From Pelargonium nanum (Eukaryota; Streptophyta; Magnoliopsida; Geraniales; Geraniaceae): 30,378 nt of DNA. Shown one piece after another: positions 1 through 11,135 of the stretch. The position numbers and the translations under genes were made by a program. The notes beneath the pieces are model-generated. The model made no database searches. It was not told the DNA's origin and worked only from the letters and a program-made list of their open reading frames with translations. Each line of letters starts with the position of its first letter. The first letter of the stretch is position 1. The stretch lies in the NCBI GenBank assembly GCA_036897485.1, contig JAYMTF010000777.1, positions 1 through 30,378 of the forward strand, given 5' to 3'.

Positions 1-733
1 AAACCACTAACACAACTAATACATAAAGTGTGCTAAAATTATGGATTACTGCTAACAACAAAGAGCGAGATGCCCTATCTAAGGTTTGAGCAACCTCATT
101 CGCAGATCGTTTTACAAAAGAGAATTTAACATTTTCGAGTTCCTGAACCAACATACAATCACTAATTATTAATTCATACGTACTCCTCATCACGGACCCT
201 TTCTTGAGATCGGAGATTACCTCCGACATTACCATTAGTTTAACTTAAACAAAATTTTATATTATATCTATCCTGATTTTGGGGAGCCTTAACCTTAAAA
301 TCATAAATTTTATTTCATTTTTAGTGAGTTGGTTCCTTAAATTGTAAGAAACAGAGTCCCCTTTATCTTTAACAGAAAAAAGAAGTAAAAGAAGAAAATA
401 AAATGCTGTGTTTTCTTAGATTTCAAATGCCCATAATCATCACTCCCAAGTCCCAAATTCTCTGTTCTCCCAAATTCCCCGACCATCTGCAACTATATAA
501 AGCAAAAGCAACAAACTTGCATGTAGCTTCCCATGAAAAAGACACAACAACAAAAGTAAAAGAGCCACTGCACTCTCAGACACAAAAGAAAAAAAAAAAA
601 AAACTAAGATTCGTCAATATCTCTTTTAAGACTAGACTTTATTCCTCTAATCGTTAGTCCTTAAACTACACAAATTCAATCAACCTCAGACCAAATTTAC
701 CTCTCATATTCTCATCAGGCCAAACAAAATACG
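1..733. other. Left-edge intergenic DNA and 5' flank of the WAK-GUB gene
   Basis: AT-rich sequence with no supported gene. An 84-codon reading frame at 403-657 overlaps the probable core promoter and a run of A at about 590-602, has no recognisable motif, and is not called. The right part should hold the promoter and 5' UTR of the gene starting at 734. Confidence 0.6.
494..500 (+). promoter_or_regulatory. TATA box of the WAK galacturonan-binding gene
   Basis: TATATAA followed by AGC lies about 235 bp upstream of the ATG at 734. If used, transcription would start near 525-530 and leave a 5' UTR of about 200 nt. No better TATA element lies closer to the start codon. Assigned by motif and position only. 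Confidence 0.45.
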
Positions 734-1939
734 ATGATGTCCTTTTCATGTTACTCTCTGTTTCTCCTAATTATAACCATCCTTCCTTTTCTGATAGTAG
801 CTCAATCAAGCCTCTGCAGAACCTCCTGCGGCACCATCCCTATCAACTACCCTTTCGGCATCGACGACGGTTGCGGCAGCCCGTACTACCGCCACATCCT
901 CGTCTGCTCCGCCTCCGACCGCCTCGAGCTCCGGACACCCTCCGGCCGGTACCCTGTCCAGAGCATCAGCTACTCCGACCCCCACGTCGTCCTCAGCGAC
1001 CCCTTCATGTGGGACTGTCAGGACAGTGACAATTTCCGTCCCACAAGACCCTTCAGCCTCGACACAAGCACACATTTTTCACTCTCCACCCAAAACGACT
1101 ACCTTTTTTTCAATTGCAGTGATGAGGATGTGATTATTGAGCCTAAGCCCATCTTCTGCGAGAGGTTCCCGGACCGGTGCGACTCCACCTGTGATAGTGC
1201 CAGCTACCTATGCAGGCACTTGCCGGGATGCGCCGCTGCGCTGGCCGGGGTTTCTTGCTGCTCCTACAATCCTAAGGCTACTGAGTCGCTGAGGCTCATG
1301 CTTAGGTACTGTGCTTCTTATACTAGTGTGTATTGGCGGAGCAATGGCGCTAGTCCTCCTTATGATCAGGTTCCGGAGTATGGGATTAGGGTTGATTTTG
1401 AAATTCCGGTGACCACTCGGTGCCTTCAGTGTCAAGATACGTCAAAAGGAGGCGGGACCTGTGGATTCGATACTCGGACTCAGAGCTTCTTGTGCTTGTG
1501 CAAGGAAGGAAATGTCACCACTTATTGCAAAGGTACCATAATAGAATCCAATTTCTTTAAAAATCACATTTACTATCTGTTGTGTGATTGTATCGTAATT
1601 TTGTGAATACTAATTGTGCAGATCACGAAATTAAACACGATCGGAAGGTCGGAGTAATTGCAGGTCAGTTCAACTATTTAAAATATGTTATTTATAAAGC
1701 TGGGGTGGACACTTGCCTACTACATCCCACCCCTAGCCCCTCCTTTAGTGGGGTTCATGTTTGATATGAACATTATGAAATAAAGTCTAATTATATATGT
1801 TTTTATTGCAGGGACAGTATCTGCAGTTTCAGCAGCAGGGTTTATAGGAATAGGGGCTGGTGTTTGGTACTTGAAGAAAGTGAGAGCAAAAGCACCAGTT
1901 ACATGTGGAGTTCAGAGTAATGAGAATAGGCTCTTTTGA
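734..1939 (+). CDS. WAK-type galacturonan-binding membrane protein without kinase (3 exons, 322 aa)
   Basis: Exons are 734-1532, 1622-1663 and 1812-1939. All introns are GT-AG and the splice phases agree. Residues 1-24 form a signal peptide. A GUB_WAK_bind domain follows, with the hallmark CRTSCGTIPINYPFG near residues 28-42, and a second cysteine-rich block ends near residue 266 (CGFDTRTQ...CLCKEG). Exons 2-3 encode a membrane helix at about residues 276-301, then a basic tail (LKKVRAKA) and a stop. This domain binds pectin (homogalacturonan) in wall-associated kinases. Here there is no kinase domain after the helix, only about 20 cytosolic residues, so the protein could bind or sense wall pectin but not phosphorylate. 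The start is one of two adjacent ATGs (734, 737). It is convergent with the pectate lyase, 216 bp apart. Family is seen directly; role is inferred. Confidence 0.9.
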
Positions 1940-2954
1940 CCATCCATTTTCTTCTCTACTTTGTTAATTACATGCATTTTTGTAGGAAGCTAAGCTTAAT
2001 TATGATCTCATGAGTACAATATGTGTTGCAGTTTCTCAAATATATAATTTCTTTTTCTCAAATACACACACATCTATCCCAAAACAAGAAAGTTAATTAA
2101 TAGTTATTGTAACAAAATATGTATATATATGTAAGCATATGTGTGGTGATTAAAATCAACATGGTTTGGCATGAACACATTTGAGGGGACCTGCATCAGA
2201 TGTCAAGGCTGGAACTAGTTCTCCAGGAGATACTGTAAATGCCTGAGCTTTAGTGTAGAGTGGAGCACAAGTTCCATAACCAGAAGGTACAAAAAAAGCA
2301 CCATTCATGAACACATCCTTAGAGGACCTCCACTTCCAGTTCTTCCAATTTCCACTGTACTCTCTCTTTGTTACCTCTTTGTTATAAGCATTATCAGAAG
2401 CTGTGAAATAGTTGCCTTCGCTCAAAATGGTGGGATTTGCACTGCCACCAATGGCATACATTTTCCATTCATCGTATCGATTGTTGGCAACGTGAGCATA
2501 CCCTATTCGCACCCTGTACAAAATTTGGGACATACAGCGTTACACTCTCTATATATAGTTTATATCTGTTTCCGCAATTTGTTTTAAGAACAATATGTAA
2601 ATAATATACATAAAGAAAAAGATGTTAACAGTGAATTCACCTTGGCATACGCTCAATGAGACCAACACCAAAATGGTTGAACACAACGGTAACTTTCATC
2701 ACCTTGTCCGCAGCAAATTGGTCACTGTGTCCAAGCAGCATCACCTGAAAATTACATGCTGATTAATTAGAGCAACACAATTCAGATATTAATTAATGGA
2801 CTAAGTTGATAGAGTTTCTTAACTTATATGTTCAACATTCATCTATGATATATAATGTCAACTCAAGCTTGTACTATTGAAAAAAGACTAAATATATGTA
2901 GAGTTAAACGGGTAAATAAAAATATTAATATAACTTTGTTACCTTTTACAGTAA

Positions 2955-4073
2955 GAGATATGGTTCATTTTAGTACTCAAGAAACTTTGAAAAGGCTAAA
3001 TTAGTGCTCATATAAAAAGTTAGTTCAATTTGATGCTCAATTTGAAGTTTAAGGGCCAAACCAGTACTCAAGAATTTTATTATTAATTTTTTTCATTTCT
3101 TATTCTAATTTGATATTAAAAAGTTACCAAAATTTAGTTAAATTTTATATTTTAATATATCATTCTTTCAAAATCTTTATTTTTACCCCTTCATAATTTC
3201 ATTATTTACACAATAAATTTATGTTTCATATTTAACATTTTCAATTTAAAATCATCAAATTATTTTATTAATTATGTTTAAACAATCAATTAATTTTTAT
3301 TTTCATAATAAAAATTATAAAATGGAAGTAGTTAATAAAAATTTAAATATTTATATATCAATGCGGCAATGTATTGTGTAAATCAAGTCAATGTATATTT
3401 TACTCCACTGCAATAGACATATAAATAGAATGACCACCTAAATTCAATGGACAAAGTCTCGACGCCAAACGAAGTCGTTTGAGGGGTCCACATCAACATA
3501 AAAGTCCATTTTCGAATATCTAAATCGTTTTTACGTACGAGTATTTTCAATATACACTCCACGGTGAAATGAGACCACCCGGACACCGAAAACGAACATA
3601 CGAATCTGACGTGGTGACTCCCTAATTAAAATATTCATTGTTTTGATTTATGCAATACATGTTACCATCTTGATAAATATTAATATTTGTTGACTACATT
3701 CATTTTAAAAAATTTATTACGAATATGAAATATTAATTGATAGTGTAAACATAATTATTAAAATAATTTGATAATTTAAATAAGAAAAAGTTAAATATGA
3801 AACTTATATTTATTACGTAATTAATGAAATTATGAAGAGGGGTAAAAATGAAAATTTTGAAAGAATGAAATATCAAAATATCAAAATAAATTAATTTTAT
3901 GTAACTTTTTAAATATCAAATTAGGATAATGGGTACAAAAATTAATAATAATAATCTTGAGTACTAGTTTGGTCTGAAACCTTTCATTTGAGTACCAAAT
4001 TGAGCTAATTTTATATGTGAGCACTAATTTGGTCTTTTCAGAGTTTATTGAGTACTAAAATGATCCTTATCTC
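2955..4073. mobile_element. Mutator-like foldback element (1119 bp) with 10-bp target duplication
   Basis: The ends read GAGATATGG... and, on the other strand, GAGATAAGGATC..., like the GAGATA start of Mutator TIRs. Perfect direct repeats TTTACAGTAA flank it at 2945-2954 and 4074-4083. The arms are long: the first about 150 bp match well in inverted orientation (TTTAGTACTCAA..., AAATTAGTGCTCA...). Weaker inverted similarity continues to about 3300 and from about 3640, leaving a core near 3300-3640. The core has a 67-codon antisense reading frame with no transposase motif. It is non-autonomous and sits in pectate lyase intron 1. Confidence 0.85.
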
Positions 4074-4109
4074 TTTACAGTAATAACCAACAAAAAAAAA
4101 TATAGGTAA

Positions 4110-4481
4110 CAACTTCAATTTGATCCCGAACTTTAGTGTTTTGATCCATTTTGGTACCTTATTTTTTAAAACAAAAAATAGTCCTTGAACTTTCGTGTTT
4201 TGCCCCAATTTTGTCTCTAAACTTTTTTTATACCCGAAATGGTTCTTGAACTTCCAATATATTGACCCAAAATGGTCCTTGCCCTAGAGCTTATATCAAA
4301 AGTTTAGGGACCAAATTAGGTCAATATTTGAAAGTTCAAAGACCATTTTGGTTTAAAAAAAAAGTTTATGGACCAAATTGGAGCGAAACACGATAGTTCA
4401 TAGACTATTTTCGGTTTAAAAAAAATTGGGTACCAAATTGAGACAAAACACCAAAGTTTGGACACCAAATTGGGTCTTTTG
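4110..4481. mobile_element. Palindromic foldback MITE (about 370 bp)
   Basis: The two halves are inverted copies. GAACTTTAGTGTTTTGATCC and TTTTGGTACC on the left match, reversed, GGTACCAAATTGAGACAAAA and CACCAAAGTTTGG on the right. The centre is near 4290. Within each arm a motif like TGGTCCTTGAACTT recurs every 45-50 bp. This is a common type of plant foldback repeat. No clear target duplication was found and there is no coding capacity. It lies 27 bp beyond the end of the Mutator-like element's target duplication, in the same intron. Confidence 0.75.
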
Positions 4482-4738
4482 CTGAAAAGATATCACATTT
4501 AACATTGGTTTTTAACTTGCTACTTTATGACTAACCTGATGTATTCATTAAATTATCTATAAGATTGTTGTGACTTAATTACATTTACTACATATGTAAG
4601 TCAAATATTTATATGGAGTAACTAACTTGTCCTAATTTTATTTTCATCTAGCTAATACACCTTCAGAGAATAAATAATAAAAGTAGTAGTTTAGCTTAAA
4701 TCAAACCCATGATGTCATTTTACTTAGTTAAATTTAAA

Positions 4739-4813
4739 TTAAAAAATTGTTTGTTTTAAGTGTTAATTGTTTGTAGTTAAAAAATTGTTTGCTAATTGTT
4801 TTAAGTGTTAATT
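4739..4813. repeat. Two-copy tandem duplication in pectate lyase intron 1
   Basis: A 30-37 bp unit (TTAAAAAATTGTTTG followed by TTTTAAGTGTTAATT) appears at 4739-4768 and 4777-4813. The second copy holds a 7-nt insertion. Simple local duplication in AT-rich intron DNA. Confidence 0.65.
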
Positions 4814-7640
4814 AATTCATATTAATTAGGTGTGAAGTTTCTTTACAATAGATTGATATGCAATTTGTATTGGTTTGATAATTCACCTAACTATTTACAG
4901 TAACAACTTCAAAAATTCTACTAACTAATTTAACTACTTATAAGTGAACACATAATTAAATAGAGACAGAGCATCATGCATGCTTACTTTATCATGTTGA
5001 GTAAAATAGTTGTTCGAAATGGTGACGGCGGTGGAAGCATGAGTAACATCGACCAGACCGTCGCCGGAGCGAGCCAAATAGCAATGATCAATCCAAACAT
5101 GAGACGACCCCAGTATCGTGATCGCATCGCCGTTGGTGCTCAGCCGGTGGCCCACGTGCGTCGGGCTGCTCCGCACCATCCCGCCCTCCGCCGGCTCGCA
5201 GTCGTGAACGCTGATCCCGTGGATGATGACGTGGCTCACGCCCTGCACCGTAATGCACGGCCCGTGCGCGATCTCCACCGCCGCCCCTCTCCCGTCGATC
5301 GTCTTGTAGCTGTTCATGATCAGCTCGCTCTTCAGCTTAATCACCATGTCCTTCCCAAAAACAATCCAGAGCGGCTTGCTCTGGATGACCCCGTACCGGA
5401 GCGTGCCCGGTGCGGGGTCAACAGGGTCGTCAGAGGCGCTGGTCACCACGTAGGTGGACCCCAGCTTGCCTCCGACAGCGTCTTTGCCAAACCCAACCGC
5501 GCCAGGGCGCGGCGGTTGGCTGCCCAGTTGGGTTTGGCTCGCCAGCATGAGTCTATAGGGTTCAAAATTTCTTTAGGGTTTGTGGGATATTCGCCATTGT
5601 AGGCTGAGGAGGAAGCTTGGGTTAATGGTGAAGTAGTGAAGAGGAAGGAGAAGAGGAGTAGGAGAGAATAGGGTGGTGAGTCCATTTTTTGTAATTAAGG
5701 TTGATGTAATGGTGGGTTGTTTAGAGATTGGGGATTGTGATTGAGTAGGGACCAATTATAAAGGAAATGAGAGAGGGTGGTGACCACGATTTAGGTTCAA
5801 ATTTTATATATTTGTTTCATTAGGTTATTAAATTAGTTGATTCAGTTATGTTTGTTTCTTTGGTTGGTAGGATCTTGGGTCTTATACAAAACGTGGTTGC
5901 ACGAGCTTTATCCTATACTTGTCAACCTGGAAACACAAAATTTGAAGTGAAGATTAGATGGTTAGTAGAGTGTTAGTGAATATAATATGTTATAAATTTT
6001 GGGTGGATTAGATAAGAATGGAACCCCGGAAGCAAACTAATAGCAATGAAACCCTAATGCAAACACAACTTAAATAATTTTTTTCTTTTTCTCTAATGTA
6101 TAAACAAAATCTTAAATGAATGTAACAGTAAATGAAGAGAAAGAAAGAACATAGACAACCGCGGAGAAGAAAATAGTAGCGCGGTGAAAGAAATTGCTGG
6201 GCTACGACCAACAAACAATAATTCTTCTTATTCTTCTTCCCCTTCTCTTTCTCACTTACTCACTATTGGAGATGGAATTGCGAAGTGATAAGCTCTAACA
6301 TAATGATCCCTATTTATATATATATATATATGGCGGATTATATATTTTACGCAAACCACTGGCAATAAAGATTGAATGGTTGCGTAAAACTTTAGTGTAA
6401 TTAATTATTACAAAGTATATTTTAAAGTGAAAACAGATATACACATATATTTGAATATTTATCTGCATTTAACTATTTAAGTGTTAAATAAATGAAATCA
6501 ATTAAATTGATACATATACGTTTTTTTTTGAAGGGATACGTATACGTTTATACACGTGCTTTTTATTTTATTTCATTTTATGTTTTTATCTTTTAACGAA
6601 AAGTTTGCACATTTGAATATCTTTTTGACTAAATATCGATTACTAGAGGAATCATTGTATATATTTTCTCTAACCATATAAATTTAACTATACATGAGAG
6701 TAACCTTTTCTCAATAAAAAAAAACACATGAAAATAGCATGTACTAATTCACATGAAAAAATAGTTTTGTTCAATAATATATCAAATAAACTCTTAGTAA
6801 GAAACTAGCAGTCTTGACTCATATTACGAAATTTTTACTTAATTATCACCAGAAAATAGTCAAAGATTGACTAAAATATTTCGTGTAAGAAGATGCGGAG
6901 TTAACAACACTTGTGTACGTAGCCTAGTTTTATTACTCACTTATCAGACTTTTGTGTTTTAAGAAATTTAACATGATTTTACATATAGTTTGATTATGGA
7001 CCTCCACTCATTAATTGTATAGCCTCATCCTATAACCTTCTGGTCCAAATGCATATTAAATGTATTGAGTCCAAATAAAAATGTGATCAAAAAGAGCATG
7101 CTAGGGAGAAAATTCAGAAATTTTAAAAAATTCTTTATAATAAAAATATATCTTATATGATTTTAACAAACAATATAAGATTTCGTCCAAAAAAAACAAA
7201 CAATATAAGAATATAGGAGGCATACTGGTGTATATATGGGATCGTGTATATGATTTTTTTATGTGAGCGGGTGTCATATATAATTTAACCATTAAATTCG
7301 ACTCAATATAATTTCTTGTTAACATGGTGTTTTTTATATATTACTTTCTCTGTACTAAAATAAATGTCTTGATTTTTATTTTGAGATAAATTAAGAACAA
7401 CTTAGTGGAATGATGTTGTTCGTTTGTTCTTGTATCAAAAATATGTGTTGTACCAAATTTAATGAATTATTGTAATAATATTATTGGTATTTGATACATA
7501 ATTAATTTTTAAAATAAAATTACTATTTTTTCATCAAAAAAAAAAAATAAATAAATAAAATTACTATTTTAACACAAAAATGCAATGGAGACATGACCTT
7601 TATTTTAGAACAAAATGATGAGTTATTTTATCCATACCGT

Positions 7641-8090
7641 TTACACATAAATTTTAGGAAAAATATTTTTTCATGTATATTATTTTACATGTATTTTCAC
7701 ATGGAATTAATATTATAAATGAAAAGGTTTAGGGTATAAAATGGAGAAGTTTCAATATTCTAATGGGTTCTTTACAAATGTTAATATTTTGTACATACTT
7801 TATTAAAGATCATCCAAAAAAATTCGTTTGATTTTTTCCTATAAGATTTAATGTATTATAATAAGTTTTTACAGTTTGTTAGTATTTTTCTCATCAACGT
7901 TTGAATACTAATAATCGTAAATATATTTATTATTCCTTTAAATCGATAAATGTGAATAGATATATTAGAACATTGAAACTAACCTATTTTCTACCCTATA
8001 TATTTTATTTAATTATACTAAATACGTGAGAAAATACATGTAAATAGAGTACATGTGTGAATCTTCATCCTAAATTTTAACTCACCTAAA
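7641..8090. mobile_element. Foldback MITE (about 450 bp)
   Basis: Arms of about 120 bp at 7641-7770 and 7968-8090 match in inverted orientation. Shared blocks include TTTACATGTATTTTC, ATTTTAGGA/AATTTAGGA, TTAGGGTA/ATAGGGTA and GTTTCAATATTCTAAT versus GTTTCAATGTTCTAAT. The loop is about 200 bp, AT-rich and non-coding. Identity is around 70-75 percent by eye, so it is old. The superfamily is not determined and no target duplication is clear. Confidence 0.55.
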
Positions 8091-8355
8091 AACAGATACA
8101 CGACCATATATGAAAAATCCATTTAAAAAAAAATATATTCCTCCATTTAAAAATAAAGAGCTCTTGGTCTAGCTGCATAAGTAACTCCAAGTGGGGAAGC
8201 TACCCCACAAAAATAAATTTAACGTGTAAATTATGCATTGAATTAAAATTTTAAAATTCATTTTTGTCCACGCCCAAAATTAGAAGTTTGGTTGCATAGT
8301 ATAAATCTTATTGTCCACATTTATAGCTGTCATTTTATGTATTACTACTACACAT

Positions 8356-8515
8356 TCTATTCATTCCAAAAATAAGTGTTATGGTTTACATGAATTTTAG
8401 TTTCATAATAAGTGTTTTGTTGTTGTTTTTTTTTTTAATTTAGTTGCACAATAATGTCTCAATATTCTTAAATTTGTTACGATATATGAGAGAATATATT
8501 TTATGAGACCAAATC
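8356..8515. repeat. Worn Stowaway-type MITE fragment
   Basis: Contains TTCATTCCAAAAATAAGTG, a second CATAATAAGTG block, ACAATAATGTCTCAATATTC and TTAAATTTGTTACGATATATG. The same succession of blocks appears at 29908-30070 and, partly, at 14583-14700 and in the better preserved element at 16634-16881, so these are copies of related elements. The outer ends are not preserved. Confidence 0.5.
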
Positions 8516-8812
8516 GGGTCAAAACATGCAAGAAAGATTGAAAGTACTATTTTTTGGATAAAATAGTTTAGGAACCAAATTAGATTTTTAACCAAATCCT
8601 TAATTATTCTCCCCCAAGTTTCTCTTATAATCCCATTGGGTATGAGGTACAAACAAACTCACAAACTTTGATGATTTAGCCTTCTTTATTATTTGAAAAT
8701 TAAGTATTCACAATCACAGATAAGAAATTTGTAAGTCTGATTGATACAAAGTAATCAAATGTATGAAAAATTAGAGATCCAAACATCTATATATATCCAC
8801 GCAGCTACATTT

Positions 8813-9247
8813 CTATGCATAGCTGCACAACCCATAGACACATTTATTCCCAGCCTTGCACTTGTTGTTGCAGCTCCCACAGTTGTTCTTGTCCGCCATT
8901 GGGTTCACGCACTTTCCTTTGCAGCAAATCTGAGAGTACTTGCATTTTCCACCACACTTTCCACAGTTAGATCTGTCCCATAGCACATTCACGCACTTCT
9001 TCTTGCAACAGTCCGGCCCGGGGCTTCCCTTCGAACGACAAACCCTAGGGTATTTGTTGCATGTCATCGTCCCTTCCCTAATGGATTTCGCCGCAAGAAA
9101 GCGACCAATCCCTCTTAAAGAGCTAATCGGGCCTTCTTTGTCACCTTCTTGATTTTGTTCTTGTTCATCGTCTTTCACAGCTTGAAGAGCACTGATGGCC
9201 AAAGTCGCTAGCAAAAAAACAACAAATATAAACTTCATAGACTTCAT
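8813..9247 (-). CDS. STIG1-like secreted cysteine-rich protein A (144 aa, intronless)
   Basis: Signal peptide MKSMKFIFVVFLLATLAISA, then an acidic linker (about residues 24-40), an SSLRGIGRFLAAK segment, and a C-terminal Stig1 domain from MTCNKYPRVC to YGLCSYA with 16 cysteines. The CCKKKC, NCGKCG, CCKGKC and NCGSC spacings are typical of the family. STIG1 proteins are apoplastic; tobacco and tomato members act in stigma exudate and pollen-tube growth, and Arabidopsis GRI acts in cell-death signalling. Which role applies here cannot be read from sequence. ATG at 9247 is used; a second Met three codons on would give nearly the same signal peptide. Last gene of a three-gene minus-strand array. 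A possible poly(A) signal (AATAAA on the minus strand) lies at 8685-8690. Confidence 0.93.
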   Translation of the reverse strand: MKSMKFIFVVFLLATLAISALQAVKDDEQEQNQEGDKEGPISSLRGIGRFLAAKSIREGTMTCNKYPRVCRSKGSPGPDCCKKKCVNVLWDRSNCGKCGGKCKYSQICCKGKCVNPMADKNNCGSCNNKCKAGNKCVYGLCSYA

Positions 9248-9338
9248 GTTAAGCTAGAGATGGAGGAATCGTAGGAAGTAACTGGAAATGAGAATTTTGG
9301 ATGGTTTGAATGATGAAGAAGACGGGATGATTCAGGTG

Positions 9339-9346
9339 TATTTATA
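9339..9346 (-). promoter_or_regulatory. TATA box of STIG1-like gene A
   Basis: TATAAATA on the minus strand in the context CTCTATAAATACACC, 92 bp upstream of the ATG at 9247. The predicted 5' UTR is about 60 nt. STIG1-like gene B has nearly the same element, CTATAAATAGCAC. Confidence 0.75.
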
Positions 9347-11135
9347 GAGAAATGCAGTGAATTTTCAGATGTGTCACGTACTATATGATAGTGGAATGGT
9401 CTAATTAATACATATTTGGTCAACATTAGGACCTCAAGTAAACAGTAAGGTTAGGTTTTTGGAGAATTATATTAAACTCCGAGGAGGAGAAATCGGAAAA
9501 CAAATCAAATACGCATGTAGCGGCCAAACTTACATATATTATAACATGCATCGTATTGACATAAGGTCATATAATTATCTGGCTAACAAGTTTTCCCCTT
9601 GCAAGTTGTAATTGATTTTCTATGTGTATATATATACTCCACTTTATGTTTGGCACTTTATTGAACGATACCATTGATCTAGGAATTTTATTATAAAACT
9701 ATATTAATAGCTAGCCATTTTCTGAGAAAGATTGCTCTGTTTGTATGTTAAACAGTTATAGGTAAACACAATCTTGTTTTGACTACTAATTAAAATAATG
9801 AGAGGTTGCACGAAAGAGTTGACGTCCTCCATTACCGCAAAATCTATATGCCTCTATATTAATATCATTAATGGGGCAAGTGGTTTAAGGTGACTGCTTC
9901 TCTTGAAGTCTCAGATTTTTATGCTTGCTTATAAAAAAATAAAAAATAATAATATTTGTAATAAACTTTTTACAATATTTTATTAGAAAAGAAACTTATT
10001 ACAACATTGAAACTTATCAAGTCACATTTGATCACATTTGTGTTGAATTTTTTTTCTGAAAAGTTCCAAACAATATTTCGTTCATTATGGGTATATATAA
10101 GTGAATACGAGAAGATCCGCACCTGCTTTTGTCGTTCAAATCTTTAAGAAGTTAAATGAAGTTGGTAGAGATCCGTTGAGCTTGTCATCATCCACCGCAT
10201 CATGTGGATAAGTGGATCGAAGTCTCGTATAATGGAGGAGCTCTAACGTGCCTAAGTGGTAACCCTTAGACCCATTGTAACATCATCGACTTACCACAAA
10301 TTGAATGTCATCAATAAGTTTTTGTGAGTTTAAATACTCATTTCATGAATGGAGAAATTTATTCATTGCACAATCTTCTCTCAATCTTTGTATAGATAGT
10401 ATACATCATAGTGCTTATTAGTTTGGCCATTTTGATATAGATTTTTATCCTCACGCTTGAGGCAGATAATTATGTACATGCATTGATTTTCATTTTATGC
10501 TGCAATCCTTTGTTTTAGCCTAGAAGGATTGAAGACGTAAGAAGCTTGTAGTTAGAGTTAGAATCATCAACCTCCTATCTTGACTCGTGAATAAGAATAT
10601 AAGTTTAAATGATTCGACAAGATTGATGAGATCAATACCCATTAAACACATCGTTATAATGCGGAAAAATAGATATTTACATACATTGATAAGAAAATCT
10701 TAGGTGCATAATACAATTGCACAAATAATAGTAAAAAAGAAAAAAAATGGTATATGTTTATTTTTTTTGAAGCAATGGTATATGTTTATTAATATTATTT
10801 TCAATATTTGTTCAAACACAAACACTAAACATGTTGGTGAACAATTTTTTTGTACGTGCACACCAGCTTTCCACGTATGCAAAGTTGTATTTGTATATAT
10901 ATGATCTTTGAAAGGAATGTGTTTTATTACAATATTAATAGAAAAAAAGTACATTAATAAATCTAGCAAGTGTCTCGATGCCTCTGCCTTTAATTGGTAA
11001 CACATCAATTATATATCAACAATACAATCTCCATTTAGCTATATGGCATAATCACGCCAATGTATATTCATTCTATATATTAAGATTATAGTATAATGTG
11101 ATTCGAAGCATATATTTCTCGAAAGATGGCATATT
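9347..11135. other. Intergenic spacer between STIG1-like A and B
   Basis: No supported gene in 1.8 kb. A 102-codon minus-strand frame at 10700-11008 is AT-rich and has no motif. A short A-box-like stretch with an A-rich tail at 9872-9946 is too incomplete to call a SINE. A small imperfect duplication (AATGGTATATGTTTATT twice) lies at 10746-10791. TTTATT at 10923-10928 could serve as the minus-strand poly(A) signal of gene B. Confidence 0.55.

Larger units (their letters stand above)
2156..5685 (-). pseudogene. Pectate lyase (PL1 family), 3 exons, frameshift in exon 1
   Basis: Exons on the minus strand are 5685-4988, 2744-2641 and 2513-2156, all with GT-AG borders. The product resembles plant pectate lyases, which cleave de-esterified pectin in the wall. 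A signal peptide (MDSPPYSLLLLFSFLF) is followed by NPIDSCWRAKPNWAANRRALA. Later come GTLRYGVIQ, ELIMNSYKTIDGRGA, MVRSSPTHVGHR, DGDAITI, WIDHC, DGLVDV, HDK|VMLLGH, and ERMPRVRIGYAHVANN with the RxPxxR catalytic motif, ending CVHAKPC. At about 5500 the frame changes between ANRRALA and AVGFGKDAVGG, where the family normally reads ALADCA. The fit is a 7-nt loss that removes the conserved Asp-Cys and shifts the frame. Everything downstream is intact, so the loss is recent, a sequencing error, or bypassed by the in-frame ATG at 5548, which would lack the signal peptide. Without the loss the length would be about 388 aa, normal for the family. Confidence 0.8.
5686..8812. other. AT-rich intergenic region between pectate lyase and the STIG1 array
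   Basis: No supported gene in 3.1 kb. Short reading frames here (for example 6008-6214, 7101-7325, 8440-8652) have no recognisable domain and AT-driven composition. The region includes the pectate lyase promoter side, a short (TA)n run at about 6315-6332, a foldback MITE at 7641-8090, and worn Stowaway-type fragments near 7345 and 8356. The left kilobase shows no clear structure beyond a weak TTTATAAT about 70 bp upstream of the pectate lyase ATG. Confidence 0.6.

Noticed and set aside
3383-3586. 67-codon minus-strand frame in the core of the Mutator-like element
   Set aside because: No transposase or zinc-finger motif; the element looks non-autonomous.
9872-9946. Possible short SINE (TGGGGCAAGTGG with A-rich tail)
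   Set aside because: An A-box-like start and A-rich tail exist, but there is no convincing B box and the body is only about 60 bp.
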